47,461 bases of DNA, taken from positions 1 through 47,461 of the forward strand of contig CATVYG010000015.1 of NCBI GenBank assembly GCA_958348225.1, in the 5' to 3' direction. The DNA comes from an uncultured Collinsella sp. Its GTDB lineage: Bacteria > Actinomycetota > Coriobacteriia > Coriobacteriales > Coriobacteriaceae. How positions within the stretch are numbered: position 1 is the stretch's first letter; each line of letters begins with the position of its first letter. The notes under the pieces were generated by a model. That model saw only the letters and a program-made list of their open reading frames with translations. It was not told where the DNA came from and did no database searches. The translations under genes and the position numbers were made by a program. Below are positions 17,360 to 24,460 of the stretch, in pieces.

Positions 17360-18412
17360 ATGACTGTCGAGAAGAAGGATATCGATTGGGGTAGCCTCGG
17401 CTTTGGCTACATGAAGACCGATTACAGCTACGAGGCCCATTGGAAGGACGGCGAGTGGGACGAAGGCGGCCTGACCACCGACCACACCCTGCATGTCTCC
17501 GAGTGCGGCGGCATCTTCCATTACTGCCAGGAGGTCTTTGAGGGCCTGAAGGCCTACACCGCCGAGGACGGCAGCATCGTCTGTTTCCGTCCCGATATGA
17601 ACGCCGAGCGCATGTATAACTCTGCCCAGCGCCTCGAGATGCCCCCGTTCCCCAAGGACAAGTTCGTTGAGGCCGTCAAGCAGGTCGTTTCTGCCAACGC
17701 CGCCTGGGTTCCGCCCTTCGGTTCCGGCGCGACCCTGTACGTGCGTCCGTTTATGATCGGCTCCGGTGACGTGATCGGCGTGGCTCCCGCTCCTGAGTAC
17801 ACGTTCCGCATTCTCGTGACCCCGGTCGGTCCGTACTTTAAGGGTGGCCTCAAGCCCGTTAAACTGCGCGTTTCCGAGTACGACCGCGCCGCACCGCACG
17901 GCACCGGCAACATCAAGGCCGGCCTGAACTACGCCATGTCCCTCAAGCCCACGATGGAGGCCCATCGCGAGGGCTATGCCGAGAACCTGTATCTCGACTC
18001 CGAGTCCCGCACCTATGTCGAGGAGACCGGCGGAGCCAACGTCCTGTTCGTGAAGGAGGACGGCACCCTCGTCGTTCCGCAGTCGCACACCGACTCCATC
18101 CTGCCCTCCATCACCCGTCGTTCGCTCGTTCAGGTCGCCAAGGACCTGGGCATGACCGTCGACCAGCGTCCCGTTGAGTGGGCCGAGGTCAAGGCCGGTA
18201 CCTTTGTCGAGTGCGGCCTGTGCGGCACTGCTGCCGTCATCTCCCCGGTTGGCGAGATCGACAACAAGGTTTACGGTGCCGACGAGACCGTGACCTTCCC
18301 GGCTGGCTACACCGAGATCGGCCCTGTGATGAAGAAGCTCCGCGAGACCCTGACTGGTATCCAGTCTGGTGCTGTTGAGGATAAGCACAACTGGGTTTAC
18401 ACCGTGGCGTAA
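17360..18412 (+). CDS. ilvE: Branched-chain amino acid aminotransferase
   Basis: 350 residues; a fold-type IV PLP enzyme that transfers amino groups between Val/Leu/Ile and 2-oxoglutarate. The Schiff-base lysine is Lys186 in GNIKAGLNYA. EVFEGLKAY near 58-66, YVRPFMIGSG near 127-136 and YVEETGGANVLFV are family hallmarks, as is the ECGLCGTAAVISP phosphate-binding stretch. Length is standard. The start has TAAGGAG 7 nt upstream; the same frame is open upstream but is not protein-like. The very regular codon choice suggests strong expression. It is followed by a strong hairpin terminator and looks monocistronic. Confidence 0.96.
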   Translation: MTVEKKDIDWGSLGFGYMKTDYSYEAHWKDGEWDEGGLTTDHTLHVSECGGIFHYCQEVFEGLKAYTAEDGSIVCFRPDMNAERMYNSAQRLEMPPFPKDKFVEAVKQVVSANAAWVPPFGSGATLYVRPFMIGSGDVIGVAPAPEYTFRILVTPVGPYFKGGLKPVKLRVSEYDRAAPHGTGNIKAGLNYAMSLKPTMEAHREGYAENLYLDSESRTYVEETGGANVLFVKEDGTLVVPQSHTDSILPSITRRSLVQVAKDLGMTVDQRPVEWAEVKAGTFVECGLCGTAAVISPVGEIDNKVYGADETVTFPAGYTEIGPVMKKLRETLTGIQSGAVEDKHNWVYTVA

Positions 18413-18469
18413 GCTGCCATAGCTGTTCAGCCCGAGGGCAACCTTCCTTTCCGGCGCGTCCTCGGACAT

Positions 18470-18512
18470 GAAAGAACCTCCGCTGCGCACTTCGTGCGGC
18501 GGAGGTTCTTTC
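18470..18512 (+). terminator. Intrinsic terminator of ilvE
   Basis: GAAAGAACCTCCGC pairs with GCGGAGGTTCTTTC around TGCGCACTTCGTGC, which can extend the stem. Confidence 0.85.
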
Positions 18513-18604
18513 GTCCTGCGGAGTACGCCGGGAGGGAACTTGCTCTCTGCCCTGCGGGTTCGGCGTTGTCGCAACACGCCATAATTAATCTGGTTAAAGA
18601 TGGT

Positions 18605-18624
18605 GCGCGGCCTATTGGCCGCGC
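18605..18624. repeat. Short perfect hairpin in the ilvE-lemA gap
   Basis: GCGCGGCC-TATT-GGCCGCGC, an 8-bp perfect stem between two convergent genes; its role is unclear. Confidence 0.5.
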
Positions 18625-18644
18625 GTTGTGCGTGGATACGAAAA

Positions 18645-18670
18645 GGGCCCAAGGTTTGTGCCTTGGGCCC
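18645..18670 (-). terminator. Intrinsic terminator of lemA
   Basis: GGGCCCAAGG/CCTTGGGCCC with a 6-nt loop; on the minus strand the stem is followed by CTTTTCG, a short U-run. Confidence 0.75.
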
Positions 18671-18710
18671 CAAAGGGTTGATGAACTGGCTTAAGACTCG
18701 GCCTTGTTGT

Positions 18711-19262
18711 TTAGAACTTGACGGTCGGTGCCTGGCGGGCTGCTTCGGCGGCCTCGAAGCCCTGGCGCTCCTTAAACTGGAAGATACCGGCAAAGATGAC
18801 AGCCGGGAACGTCTGGATGGCGTTGTTGTAGCTGAGCACGCAGTCGTTGTAGCTCTGGCGTGCATAGCTAATCTTGTTCTCGGTATCCTCGAGCGATGCC
18901 TGCAGCTGCGTAAAGTTGGTGTTTGCCTTCAGATCGGGGTAGGCCTCGGCCACGGCGAAGAGCTGGCGCAGCGCACCGGTCAGCGCGTTGTCGGCTTCCA
19001 TCTTGGCCTCGGGCGTGGTGGCCTTGACGGCGGTGTTACGCGCGCTGATCACGGCGGAGAGCGTCTCCTGCTCGTGCTTGGCGTAGCCCTTGACGGTCTC
19101 GACCAGGTTGGGGATCAGGTCGTTACGGCGCTGCAGCTGCGTATCGATGTTCTGCCAGGCGTTATCGATGCGGTTACGCTTGGTGACCATGTTGTTGTAG
19201 ATGCCGGCGATGGCGCAGACAATCACAATGACAACAACGATGCCGATGATGACGGTAATCAT
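18711..19262 (-). CDS. lemA: LemA-family protein
   Basis: 183 residues. One N-terminal membrane helix (residues ~2-22, ITVIIGIVVVIVIVCAIAGIY) is followed by a cytosolic helical bundle with the family core: RNRIDNAWQNIDTQLQRRNDLIPNLVETVKGYAKHE, a Leu...AEAYPDLKAN segment, ENKISYARQSYND and YNNAIQTFPAVIFA. LemA proteins are widespread membrane proteins of unresolved function, sometimes linked to envelope stress. The start ATG has GGAG 7 nt upstream; the frame beyond is open but overlaps the promoter region. It is divergent from the TetR gene, which could control it. It lacks the Htpx/TPM partner often found beside lemA. Confidence 0.92.
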   Translation of the reverse strand: MITVIIGIVVVIVIVCAIAGIYNNMVTKRNRIDNAWQNIDTQLQRRNDLIPNLVETVKGYAKHEQETLSAVISARNTAVKATTPEAKMEADNALTGALRQLFAVAEAYPDLKANTNFTQLQASLEDTENKISYARQSYNDCVLSYNNAIQTFPAVIFAGIFQFKERQGFEAAEAARQAPTVKF

Positions 19263-19461
19263 GATGTCTCCGTTTCGAATGGCCGCGGCGGCATGCGCCA
19301 GCTGCCGTTGGTATAACGCTACTAGTATACCCGCAACGTTTTGCCGTGCCGAACTTTCCGGTAAGCGTTGTGTTTTCGGCGGGGTCGGTACCGGGGCAAA
19401 GCGCGCGAGGTACAGGTGTAAGATATGCGACAGATTGACGAGTGTTGTCTTTGCCCTGAGG

Positions 19462-20058
19462 ATGGCGATACCAGTGGACCTTCGCATTAAGAAAACCTAC
19501 CGTGCCCTGTTCGATGCCTTCACCGAGCTTCTCGAGGAGCATCGTTTTGAGGACCTGACGGTTGCCATGCTGTGCGACCGCGCCATGATTCGCCGCACGA
19601 CGTTCTACAAGCACTTTCGCGACAAGAACGATTACTTTGCCTTTTATATCGATGAACTCATGTCCGGCTTGCCGCAAAAACAGCCCGATGAGGCCGGCAC
19701 AGTGTCTGCCGAGGACGTGCGCGCGCTTCGGCACGCGATTTTGGACGATGCCATGGACCTGATTCTGGCCCATGAGCAGCTCATGGACAACATTTTGGCG
19801 AGCAGCATGTCGGGCATGTTGACCAACGTTATTTGCGACCGTATTGCCCGCTCCATCCGCGAGCGTGTGATGAACGTGCTTGCCGAGGATGCCCTGGCCC
19901 CCGTGTCACTCGAGACGACGTCTGAGTTTGTCGCCGGCGGTATTATTCGACTTTTCACGATATGGTGGGAATCGGGCCACGATCTTGAGCGTCGACCCGA
20001 GATGGCCGACGTGGTCGATGCGCTGTTTGAGCGGACCATGACACCGGTGCATCACTAA
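19462..20058 (+). CDS. TetR-family transcriptional regulator
   Basis: 198 residues. The N-terminal HTH (about residues 8-58: YRALFDAFTELLEEHRFEDLTVAMLCDRAMIRRTTFYKHFRDKNDYF) is clear, including the TTFYxHFxDK recognition-helix motif. The C-terminal ligand/dimer domain is helical and resembles the TetR_C group seen in DhaS-like regulators. The start is uncertain: ATG 19462 has GAGG immediately before it, and GTG 19474 would have that GAGG 12 nt away. TAAGAT near 19418 may be a -10 box. It is divergent from lemA with a ~200-bp shared gap, so control of lemA or of itself is the best guess. Confidence 0.88.
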   Translation: MAIPVDLRIKKTYRALFDAFTELLEEHRFEDLTVAMLCDRAMIRRTTFYKHFRDKNDYFAFYIDELMSGLPQKQPDEAGTVSAEDVRALRHAILDDAMDLILAHEQLMDNILASSMSGMLTNVICDRIARSIRERVMNVLAEDALAPVSLETTSEFVAGGIIRLFTIWWESGHDLERRPEMADVVDALFERTMTPVHH

Positions 20059-20061
20059 AAG

Positions 20062-20151
20062 TGGCGGAGAGAGGGGGATTCGAACCCCCGGAACGCTCTC
20101 GCGCTCAACGGTTTTCAAGACCGCCGCATTCAACCGCTCTGCCATCTCTCC
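20062..20151 (-). tRNA. tRNA-Ser (anticodon UGA)
   Basis: Read on the minus strand: acceptor GGAGAGA pairs with TCTCTCC, followed by an encoded CCA. The D-arm is TGGCAGAGCGGTTGAATGCG. The anticodon stem-loop CGGTCTTGAAAACCG carries TGA, the variable arm is long (GAGCGCGAGAGCGTTC) as expected for tRNA-Ser, and the T-arm is GGGGGTTCGAATCCCCC. Length is 90 nt. It lies 3 nt beyond the TetR stop on the opposite strand. Confidence 0.97.
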
Positions 20152-20202
20152 GTGAGTCGTAATGATAGCATCGTTTTGAATTTGCAACAGGGAAGGCGAA
20201 CG

Positions 20203-21984
20203 ATGACGATCACCGAAATCGACGAGAAGTTCATGCGCGAGGCGTTGGCGGAGGCGCGAGCAGCCGCGGCGGTGGGCGAGGTGCCCATCGGAGCCGTAGT
20301 GGTGCGCGACGGCGAGATCGTCGCGAGGGCGCATAATCGTCGCGAGCTCGACCAGGACCCTTCGGCGCATGCAGAGTTCGCGGCCCTGTGCGCCGCTGCC
20401 CAGGCGCTTGACCGCTGGCGCCTTTCCGACTGTACGGTCTATGTGACGTTGGAACCCTGCTGCATGTGTGCGGGGCTTATGGTCAATGCGCGCGTGGGGC
20501 GCTGCGTGTATGGCGCGAGCGACGCCAAGGCGGGTGCGTTGGGATCCCTATACGATTTGAATGCCGACTCGCGCCTGAATCATCGGTTTAACGTGACGGC
20601 TGGCGTGCTGGCAGACGAGTGTCGTGAGGTGTTGAGCGGCTATTTTAGTGGGTTGCGTGGCACCGATGGTACTGGCTGCGGTTGTGGGGCCGATCTTGAG
20701 GCACATGCCGCTCATGCCGAGGCGCTCGCGTGTACCGAAGATATTGCCGTTGAGGCGGTCGATTTTGGTGCCGCGTGCCGCCGGCCCCGCCGTGTGCTGC
20801 TGGCGATCGACTCCTTTAAGGGCAGCGTTTCGAGTGCGCAGGCGGAGGCGGCGGTTGCCGAGGGCATGCGCCGTGTGTGGTCCGATGCCGAGGTGTGCAC
20901 ATTGCCGCTGGCAGATGGTGGCGAGGGAACGCTCGACGCCATCGCCGCATGCGGTGGCGAGCTTGTGACCTGCGAGGTTGCAGGACCCTTTGGCGAGCGT
21001 GTGCCTGCCCGGATGCTGGTTGATGTCGAGCGCGAGTCCGCGGTCATCGAGATGGCCGAGGCGGCCGGCATCGGGTACTCGCCTTGCACGGAGTCGTCGG
21101 CGCTGGCCGCTACAACCTATGGCGTGGGCGAGCTCATGCTTCGCGCGGTTCGCACGGGCGCAAAGACTATCTATATTGGCTTGGGCGGCAGCGCCACCAA
21201 CGATGGTGGCGCCGGTATGCTGCAGGCGCTGGGCGCGCGCGTGGTCGATGAGTGTGGCTGCAATATCGCCCCCGGTCTTGCGGGTCTCGAACACGTGGTG
21301 AGTATCGATTTGGCGCCAGCGCTTCGGGCGCTGAACGGCGCGCGTGTCGTGGTGCTTTCCGATGTCGAGAATCCGCTCGTGGGGCGTCGCGGTGCACTGG
21401 CGGTGTTTGGCGGGCAGAAGGGTCTGCCGACGGGTGACGCCGAGGCGCTGCGCAGGTACGACGGTTGGATGGTCGGCTACGGCCGCCTGCTTGATGCGGC
21501 AATTGCCGAGGCGCGAGCCCAGGAGCTGTTGCGTGTGCCCGAGGGTGCACGGACATTTGGCTCGGTGCTCGGTGTGCCCGGCGCCGGTGCCGCCGGTGGT
21601 CTGGGAGCAGCGCTGTTGGCACTCGGTGCCGAGTTGCGCTCGGGCGTGGAGACGGTGCTCGACCTCGTGGGGTTTGACGAGCGCGTGCGCGATGTCGACC
21701 TCGTCATAACGGGCGAGGGCAATATGGACGAGCAATCCGCCGCCGGTAAGGCGCCGGTGGGTGTGGCCCGTCGTGCCAAGCGATATGGCAAGCCGGTAGC
21801 CGCTGTCGTGGGCGGTCGCGCTGACAACTTGGATGCGGTGTATGAGCCGGGTATTGACTTGGTGCTTCCGATCTGCCGCAAGCCCATGCCCCTCGACCAG
21901 GCGCTCGACCCCCAGGAAGCCACAACCAACCTCATCTGCGCCGGTGAAGCCGCCGCCCGATCCTACGACCTCGCCCGTATCTAA
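20203..21984 (+). CDS. Fusion: tRNA adenosine deaminase (TadA) - glycerate kinase
   Basis: 593 residues in one uninterrupted frame; the start ATG follows GGAAGG. Residues 1-150 are a complete TadA: FMREALAEA, HAEFAAL with zinc ligand His56 and proton shuttle Glu58, and EPCCMCAGLM with zinc ligands Cys86 and Cys89. TadA makes inosine at position 34 of tRNA-Arg(ACG). A ~45-residue linker rich in Gly/Ala/Cys/His follows. Residues ~196-593 are a full type-I glycerate kinase: VLLAIDSFKGSVSS, PLADGGEGTLDA, GLGGSATNDGGAGML, PGAGAAGGLGAAL and ITGEGNMDEQSAAGKAP, the hallmarks of GlxK/GarK enzymes phosphorylating D-glycerate. Both halves look intact. The SRP RNA follows, a common tadA neighbour. The fusion is not a family norm I know. 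Confidence 0.88.
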   Translation: MTITEIDEKFMREALAEARAAAAVGEVPIGAVVVRDGEIVARAHNRRELDQDPSAHAEFAALCAAAQALDRWRLSDCTVYVTLEPCCMCAGLMVNARVGRCVYGASDAKAGALGSLYDLNADSRLNHRFNVTAGVLADECREVLSGYFSGLRGTDGTGCGCGADLEAHAAHAEALACTEDIAVEAVDFGAACRRPRRVLLAIDSFKGSVSSAQAEAAVAEGMRRVWSDAEVCTLPLADGGEGTLDAIAACGGELVTCEVAGPFGERVPARMLVDVERESAVIEMAEAAGIGYSPCTESSALAATTYGVGELMLRAVRTGAKTIYIGLGGSATNDGGAGMLQALGARVVDECGCNIAPGLAGLEHVVSIDLAPALRALNGARVVVLSDVENPLVGRRGALAVFGGQKGLPTGDAEALRRYDGWMVGYGRLLDAAIAEARAQELLRVPEGARTFGSVLGVPGAGAAGGLGAALLALGAELRSGVETVLDLVGFDERVRDVDLVITGEGNMDEQSAAGKAPVGVARRAKRYGKPVAAVVGGRADNLDAVYEPGIDLVLPICRKPMPLDQALDPQEATTNLICAGEAAARSYDLARI

Positions 21985-22007
21985 GTCTTTCCGGGCAAGT
22001 CTCAATA

Positions 22008-22073
22008 AGTTGCGGTGGAATAGTTCCTGTTTTTGGCCTTGGGTCGTAAAACAGGAACTATTCCACCGCAACT
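22008..22073. repeat. Perfect 26-bp inverted repeat, family 4 (copy 1)
   Basis: The arm 22008-22033 (AGTTGCGGTGGAATAG then TTCCTGTTTT) pairs perfectly with 22048-22073 around a 14-nt loop. The tadA-glycerate kinase gene ends 23 bp upstream, so it may also terminate that transcript. A related element sharing the outer 15 bp is at 40434-40500. Confidence 0.85.
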
Positions 22074-22111
22074 CAAAAGTGGTCTTTTGGCCCTGTCCCA
22101 AATTAGCTATC

Positions 22112-22140
22112 TTGCCCCATCGGGCGGGAGCGGGTAAGAT
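22112..22140 (+). promoter_or_regulatory. Promoter of the SRP RNA gene
   Basis: TTGCCC (22112-22117), 17 nt, TAAGAT (22135-22140), predicting a start near 22147, which is where the outer RNA helix begins. Confidence 0.7.
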
Positions 22141-22147
22141 ATACCGA

Positions 22148-22266
22148 GCGCCTAGCGCGTTCGATGGGTTCGGATGACGGCATGTTCCGAATCTGGTCAG
22201 GTCCGGAAGGAAGCAGCCATAAGGAGCCTCTGTCGGGCATCCGGATCCATCGAGCGCACGGGCGCT
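22148..22266 (+). ncRNA. ffs: Signal recognition particle RNA, short (4.5S-like)
   Basis: The conserved apical domain GGTCAGGTCCGGAAGGAAGCAGCC followed by ATAAGGA (about 22195-22224) is the Ffh-binding hairpin with its GGAA tetraloop. The outer strands pair: TTCGATGG (22160-22167) with CCATCGA, and the end GCGCC (22149-22153) with GGGCGC (22260-22265), directly before a T-run at 22266-22270 that serves as terminator. It lacks an Alu domain and is about 119 nt, the compact bacterial type. It guides co-translational membrane targeting with Ffh and FtsY. Confidence 0.92.
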
Positions 22267-22594
22267 TTTTGGTGCCGCGGCATGGCCCGGCCGGCGGCGA
22301 GGCATTTGGTGTCTCGCTGGTGCTCGGCTGCGCCTGCGGGATCGCTCGACTACCAAACGCCCTGCCGGCACTCGCGGGTAGCCGACCAAAACCGCCTGAA
22401 AGGTCACATTTATCTGATAATTGAATCCCTGGCGTTATGCCGCTCGCTGGCGTTGCCAAAACATCGGCTGCTACATGCCTTGGGCGCTAGCGACCGTCGC
22501 CCTTACATCTGTAACGAGTTGCTTACGCATCTCCAGGGCTCTCCGTACTATCATGAATCAGATTGAATAGAGATGATGATAGGGAGCGCCTTCT
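22267..22594 (+). other. Gap after ffs with a possible structured segment
   Basis: No gene is seen in these 328 bp. A potential stem joins GCCGGC (22290-22295) and GGCATTTGGT (22301-22310) to ACCAAACGCC (22352-22361) and GCCGGC (22364-22369), with only small internal loops. The ABC promoter presumably lies in the AT-richer part after 22400; I could not fix it. Confidence 0.4.
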
Positions 22595-24460
22595 ATGATT
22601 GAGTTGCTTAGGCGTTTTGGTGGTAAGTTTCGCCGGTATATGGTGATCGGCCCAGCGTGCAAGCTGATCGAAGTGATTTTTGATCTGCTGACGCCGCTGG
22701 TGATTGCCCAGATGATCGATAAGGGTATTGGCGCACACGATGTCAACGCCGTTATCCACTACGGCATGGTACTTGGCGCCATGGCTGTGATCGGCATCTC
22801 GTTTACGCTTGTCTGCCAAAAGATGGCGGCGCTGACCTCGCAGGGCATGGGCACCGACATTCGCGGCGCGCTCTACGAGCACATCAACAAACTGAGCTAT
22901 GCCGAACTCGACCGCTTTGGCACGCCGTCGCTTATCACCCGCATCACCAACGACGTCAACCAGGTGCAGCTTGCCGTGGCGCTGGGCGTGCGCATGCTCA
23001 TCCGCTGGCCCTTCTTGGCGGTGGGCTCTATGTGCGCGGCCCTTGCCATCGACCTTAAGCTCGGCATCATCTTTTTGATCTGCACGCCCGCTATCGGCCT
23101 GGTGTTTTGGTTTGTCATGGCGCGCTGTATCCCGTACTACAGGCAGCTGCAGGCAAAGCTCGACCGCATTGCGCTTATCTGCCGCGAGGGCCTTTCGGGC
23201 GCCCGCGTGGTCCGCGCCTTTGTTCGCGAGGACCACGAGCGCGAGCGCTTTGCCCAAGCTGCCGATGACCAGGCCAATACTGCCATCGCGGTGGGCAAGC
23301 TCTCGTCGATCCTTAACCCCGTCACGTTTCTTGTGATGAACCTGGGCGTGTGCGCCATCCTGTGGGTGGGCGGCATACAGGTCAACGTGGGCGAGCTTAC
23401 GCAGGGCCAGGTCATGGCGTTCGTCAACTACATGACGCAGACCCTCACCTCCATCGTGTACGTCGCCAATCTGGTCGTGGTCTTTACCAAGGCGAGCGCC
23501 AGCGCGTCGCGTATCAACGAGGTGCTCAATTGCGTGCCGAGCATCGCTGACGAGGGCAACCGGCCGGTCGCGCTGCCCAAGCCGAGCGAACTGGCGGGTG
23601 GCGCTGTTCCGGTCCCCGCGCTGAGCTTGAGCCATGTGAGCTTCTCGTTTGGCGCCGGCGCTGCCAACGCCGTCAACGATGTGACCCTGGCGCTCCCGCT
23701 GGGCAAGACGCTTGGCATTATCGGCGGTACTGGTAGCGGCAAGTCCACGCTCGTCTCGCTTATTCCGCGCCTATATGATGCGGGTACCGGCAGCGTGAGC
23801 GTGATGGGCGCCGACGTGCGCACCTGGCCGCTCGACCAGTTGCGCCGTGTGGTCGCGACTGTTCCGCAGCGCGCGTCGCTGGTGAGCGGCACCATCCGCA
23901 GCAACCTGACCTGGCGTGACGAGACGGCGACCGACGAGGAGCTCTGGGCAGCGCTTGATATGGCGCAGGCGAGCGAGTTCGTGCGCAACAAGCCGCAGGG
24001 GCTCGACGCCCCGGTCGAGGCGGGCGGCAAGAACTTTAGCGGTGGCCAGCGCCAGCGCCTGACCATTGCGCGTGCCCTGGTGGGCTCGCCTCAGGTCCTG
24101 ATCATGGACGACTCCGCCTCGGCACTTGACTTTAAGACTGATGCGGCGCTTCGCCATGCCATCCGCGAGCGCAGCGTGTGTGGCGCTGCTGAGGGCGGGC
24201 TGCCGCTGACTACGGTGATCGTAAGCCAGCGCGTTTCGACCGTGCGCGACGCCGATATGATCTGCGTACTTGACCACGGTTCGGTCGCGGGCCTGGGCGC
24301 GCACGATGAGCTCTACACGACCTGCCAGCTCTACCGCGAGATTTGCCAGTCGCAGCTTCGCCGCGAGGAGCTCGAGGGTCAGCAGGGGAGTACGGCGCCC
24401 GCGCCCGCCCCAGGCGCCCCGACCGTCCCCACATCCGTCTGCGCAAAGGAGGGCTGCTAA
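22595..24460 (+). CDS. Heterodimeric ABC exporter, degenerate-site subunit (second pair)
   Basis: A 621-residue half-transporter with AGGGAG before its ATG. Six membrane helices (about 15-300) precede the ATPase domain. Walker A is GGTGSGKS (377-384) and the signature FSGGQ is at 481-485. The Walker B is LIMDDSASALD, with Asp506 in place of the catalytic Glu, and the switch is VSQRVST with Gln instead of His. It is the counterpart of the 11645-13381 protein, with the same double substitution. The C-terminal ~35 residues are Ala/Pro-rich. Its stop codon is directly followed by the ATG of the partner, so the two are made together. Confidence 0.93.
   Translation: MIELLRRFGGKFRRYMVIGPACKLIEVIFDLLTPLVIAQMIDKGIGAHDVNAVIHYGMVLGAMAVIGISFTLVCQKMAALTSQGMGTDIRGALYEHINKLSYAELDRFGTPSLITRITNDVNQVQLAVALGVRMLIRWPFLAVGSMCAALAIDLKLGIIFLICTPAIGLVFWFVMARCIPYYRQLQAKLDRIALICREGLSGARVVRAFVREDHERERFAQAADDQANTAIAVGKLSSILNPVTFLVMNLGVCAILWVGGIQVNVGELTQGQVMAFVNYMTQTLTSIVYVANLVVVFTKASASASRINEVLNCVPSIADEGNRPVALPKPSELAGGAVPVPALSLSHVSFSFGAGAANAVNDVTLALPLGKTLGIIGGTGSGKSTLVSLIPRLYDAGTGSVSVMGADVRTWPLDQLRRVVATVPQRASLVSGTIRSNLTWRDETATDEELWAALDMAQASEFVRNKPQGLDAPVEAGGKNFSGGQRQRLTIARALVGSPQVLIMDDSASALDFKTDAALRHAIRERSVCGAAEGGLPLTTVIVSQRVSTVRDADMICVLDHGSVAGLGAHDELYTTCQLYREICQSQLRREELEGQQGSTAPAPAPGAPTVPTSVCAKEGC

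Noticed and set aside
22148..22369. Long-type SRP RNA with an Alu domain
   Set aside because: The 5' and 3' ends of the short RNA pair well and are closed by a T-run at 22266-22270. The segment beyond does not supply Alu-domain pairing with the 5' end.
20548..22407. Long minus-strand open frame opposite the tadA-glycerate kinase gene
   Set aside because: It is an antisense shadow caused by high GC at third codon positions, and it also runs over the SRP RNA gene. No family features are seen.
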